Assembly: GCA_937142855.1 (NCBI GenBank)
Contig: CAKZQZ010000054.1
Coordinates: 1-64,000, forward strand
DNA from: an uncultured Alphaproteobacteria bacterium
GTDB taxonomy: Bacteria; Pseudomonadota; Alphaproteobacteria; Puniceispirillales; Marisalimonadaceae
Direction of reading: 5' to 3'
Length of the DNA stretch: 64,000 bases
Shown here: piece by piece, positions 63,449-64,000 of the stretch
Numbering within the stretch: position 1 is the first letter of the stretch
Layout of the letters: the number at the start of each line of letters is the position of its first letter
Made by a program: the position numbers and the translations under genes
The notes under the pieces: generated by a model
The model's input: the letters and a program-made list of their open reading frames with translations, nothing else
What the model was told of the DNA's origin: nothing
Databases searched by the model: none

Positions 63449-64000
63449 TTAGTTAGGCCGTGAAAAAAAACGTTCTTTTTTACAAAATTCACAAACAACT
63501 TTAATGTCTCCATTTTCATCTTCAATTTCACTTAATTCTTTTTTATCTAATTTTTTCAAAGCAAATTGCACTCTATCTTGAGAACAACGGCACTTATCTT
63601 TGATTTCAATTTCATCATACGTCGTTACTTTAATTTCGTGAAATAATCTAAAAAGAATATCTTTAGAAGAAAGTTTTGTGGATAAAAACTCTTCTTTTTT
63701 TAAAGTTGACAAAAAGCTTTTTGAAAGCTCCCAAACTTCTTTATTAGCCTCTTCAGAAAATTTATCCTTCATTGGCATTTTTTGCAGCATAATCAAACCA
63801 CCCGGGAATAAATTCTCTCTTTTGTGCTGATCTAAATCATAATAGTTAAAAGTAGCAAATTTAGTTTCTAATTGTTCTGAGTTTGAGAAATACGACTCTG
63901 TTGCCTTTGAGACCCCTTCTTCTTCAAGAGCAACAATGCCTTGGTATCTTTTAGAATATTTACCTTGATCTAATGTAAATGAAATATGACCAGAGCCCAT
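63449..64000 (-). CDS. hslO: Hsp33 redox-regulated chaperone, C-terminal part (cut by window end)
   Basis: The gene runs out of the window; 183 C-terminal residues are seen. Redox zinc site: KDKCRCSQDRV (CxC) and VVCEFCKKER (CxxC), the switch that activates Hsp33 under oxidative or heat stress. The upstream GSGHISFTLDQGKYSKRYQGIVAL block is typical of the middle of the protein (GHISFTLDQGKYSKRYQGI), so the Met at the edge is internal, not the start. The linker helices are present. Confidence 0.9.
   Translation of the reverse strand: MGSGHISFTLDQGKYSKRYQGIVALEEEGVSKATESYFSNSEQLETKFATFNYYDLDQHKRENLFPGGLIMLQKMPMKDKFSEEANKEVWELSKSFLSTLKKEEFLSTKLSSKDILFRLFHEIKVTTYDEIEIKDKCRCSQDRVQFALKKLDKKELSEIEDENGDIKVVCEFCKKERFFSRPN

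Noticed and set aside
1-64000. CRISPR arrays, insertion sequences, integrases, attachment sites
   Set aside because: No regularly spaced repeats, transposase or integrase frames, or repeated tRNA 3' ends were seen on either strand.

Overview
This window is a gene-dense, strongly AT-rich stretch of bacterial chromosome (roughly one third G+C by eye, not computed). Gene content and order point to a streamlined, probably marine, alphaproteobacterium. The markers are ribF-ileS-lspA followed by a BamF/DUF3035 lipoprotein, tadA next to rluB-type and rsmD genes, xseA beside purD, an IalB-family periplasmic protein, XdhC-MocA, Coq7, a nuclease-type MutL and pssA-psd. A SAR116-, HIMB59/AEGEAN-169- or SAR11-like lineage is possible; the sequence alone does not let me choose. 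I see no phage, transposon, CRISPR array, integron or toxin-antitoxin pair. No gap between genes exceeds 300 bases; the longest, about 220-230 bases, lie upstream of pckA and upstream of argG.

Layout. 1-12 kb: lipid A acyltransferase (cut by the window edge), xseA, purD, tadA, an rRNA pseudouridine synthase, rsmD, mutL, BamF-like lipoprotein, lspA, ileS and ribF. 12-20.7 kb, the most accessory part: MscS channel, ChaC, a GMC oxidoreductase with a TauD-type dioxygenase and a winged-helix regulator, a second glutamylcyclotransferase fused to an unrecognised N-terminal domain, a TerB-DnaJ protein, a VOC protein, and a HAD hydrolase with a D-threonine-aldolase-like enzyme. 20.7-32.2 kb: acnB, CoxG-like protein, tRNA-Leu(CAA), yqaA-dsbB-coq7, HNH nuclease, esterase, moaA, MFS transporter, P1 peptidase, pssA and psd. 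32.3-34.3 kb: three uncharacterised genes (a coiled-coil protein, a secreted three-repeat beta-domain protein, a small acidic protein). 34.3-51.7 kb: bioY, xdhC-mocA, typA, an RND pump with adaptor, pckA, a flavin monooxygenase with altered motifs, glutathione peroxidase, a Bax-inhibitor-1 protein, rlmN, IalB, argG, a small secreted protein and a quinone oxidoreductase. 51.7-60 kb: a compact propionate-to-succinyl-CoA block (pccB-pccA-mutA-prpE with divergent mce). 60-64 kb: SprT-like protein, a YnjD-like ABC ATPase without a permease, folE, trkH and the C-terminal part of hslO.

How the genes fit together. The propionyl-CoA block feeds succinyl-CoA into the TCA cycle (AcnB), and PckA can draw oxaloacetate into gluconeogenesis. 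PccA needs biotin, and BioY can import it; MutA needs cobalamin. MoaA, XdhC, MocA and the CoxG-like protein form a molybdenum-hydroxylase maturation set, but no molybdoenzyme is encoded here. Of 16 convergent gene junctions, 15 have gaps of 0-67 bases (two overlap) and no clear terminator; only the gpx/Bax-inhibitor junction has a textbook one. The points most worth checking are the 32.3-34.3 kb cluster, the fused glutamylcyclotransferase with a palindrome in the divergent promoter region, the flavoprotein with altered FAD motifs, and the pccB start, which may be an AUU codon.
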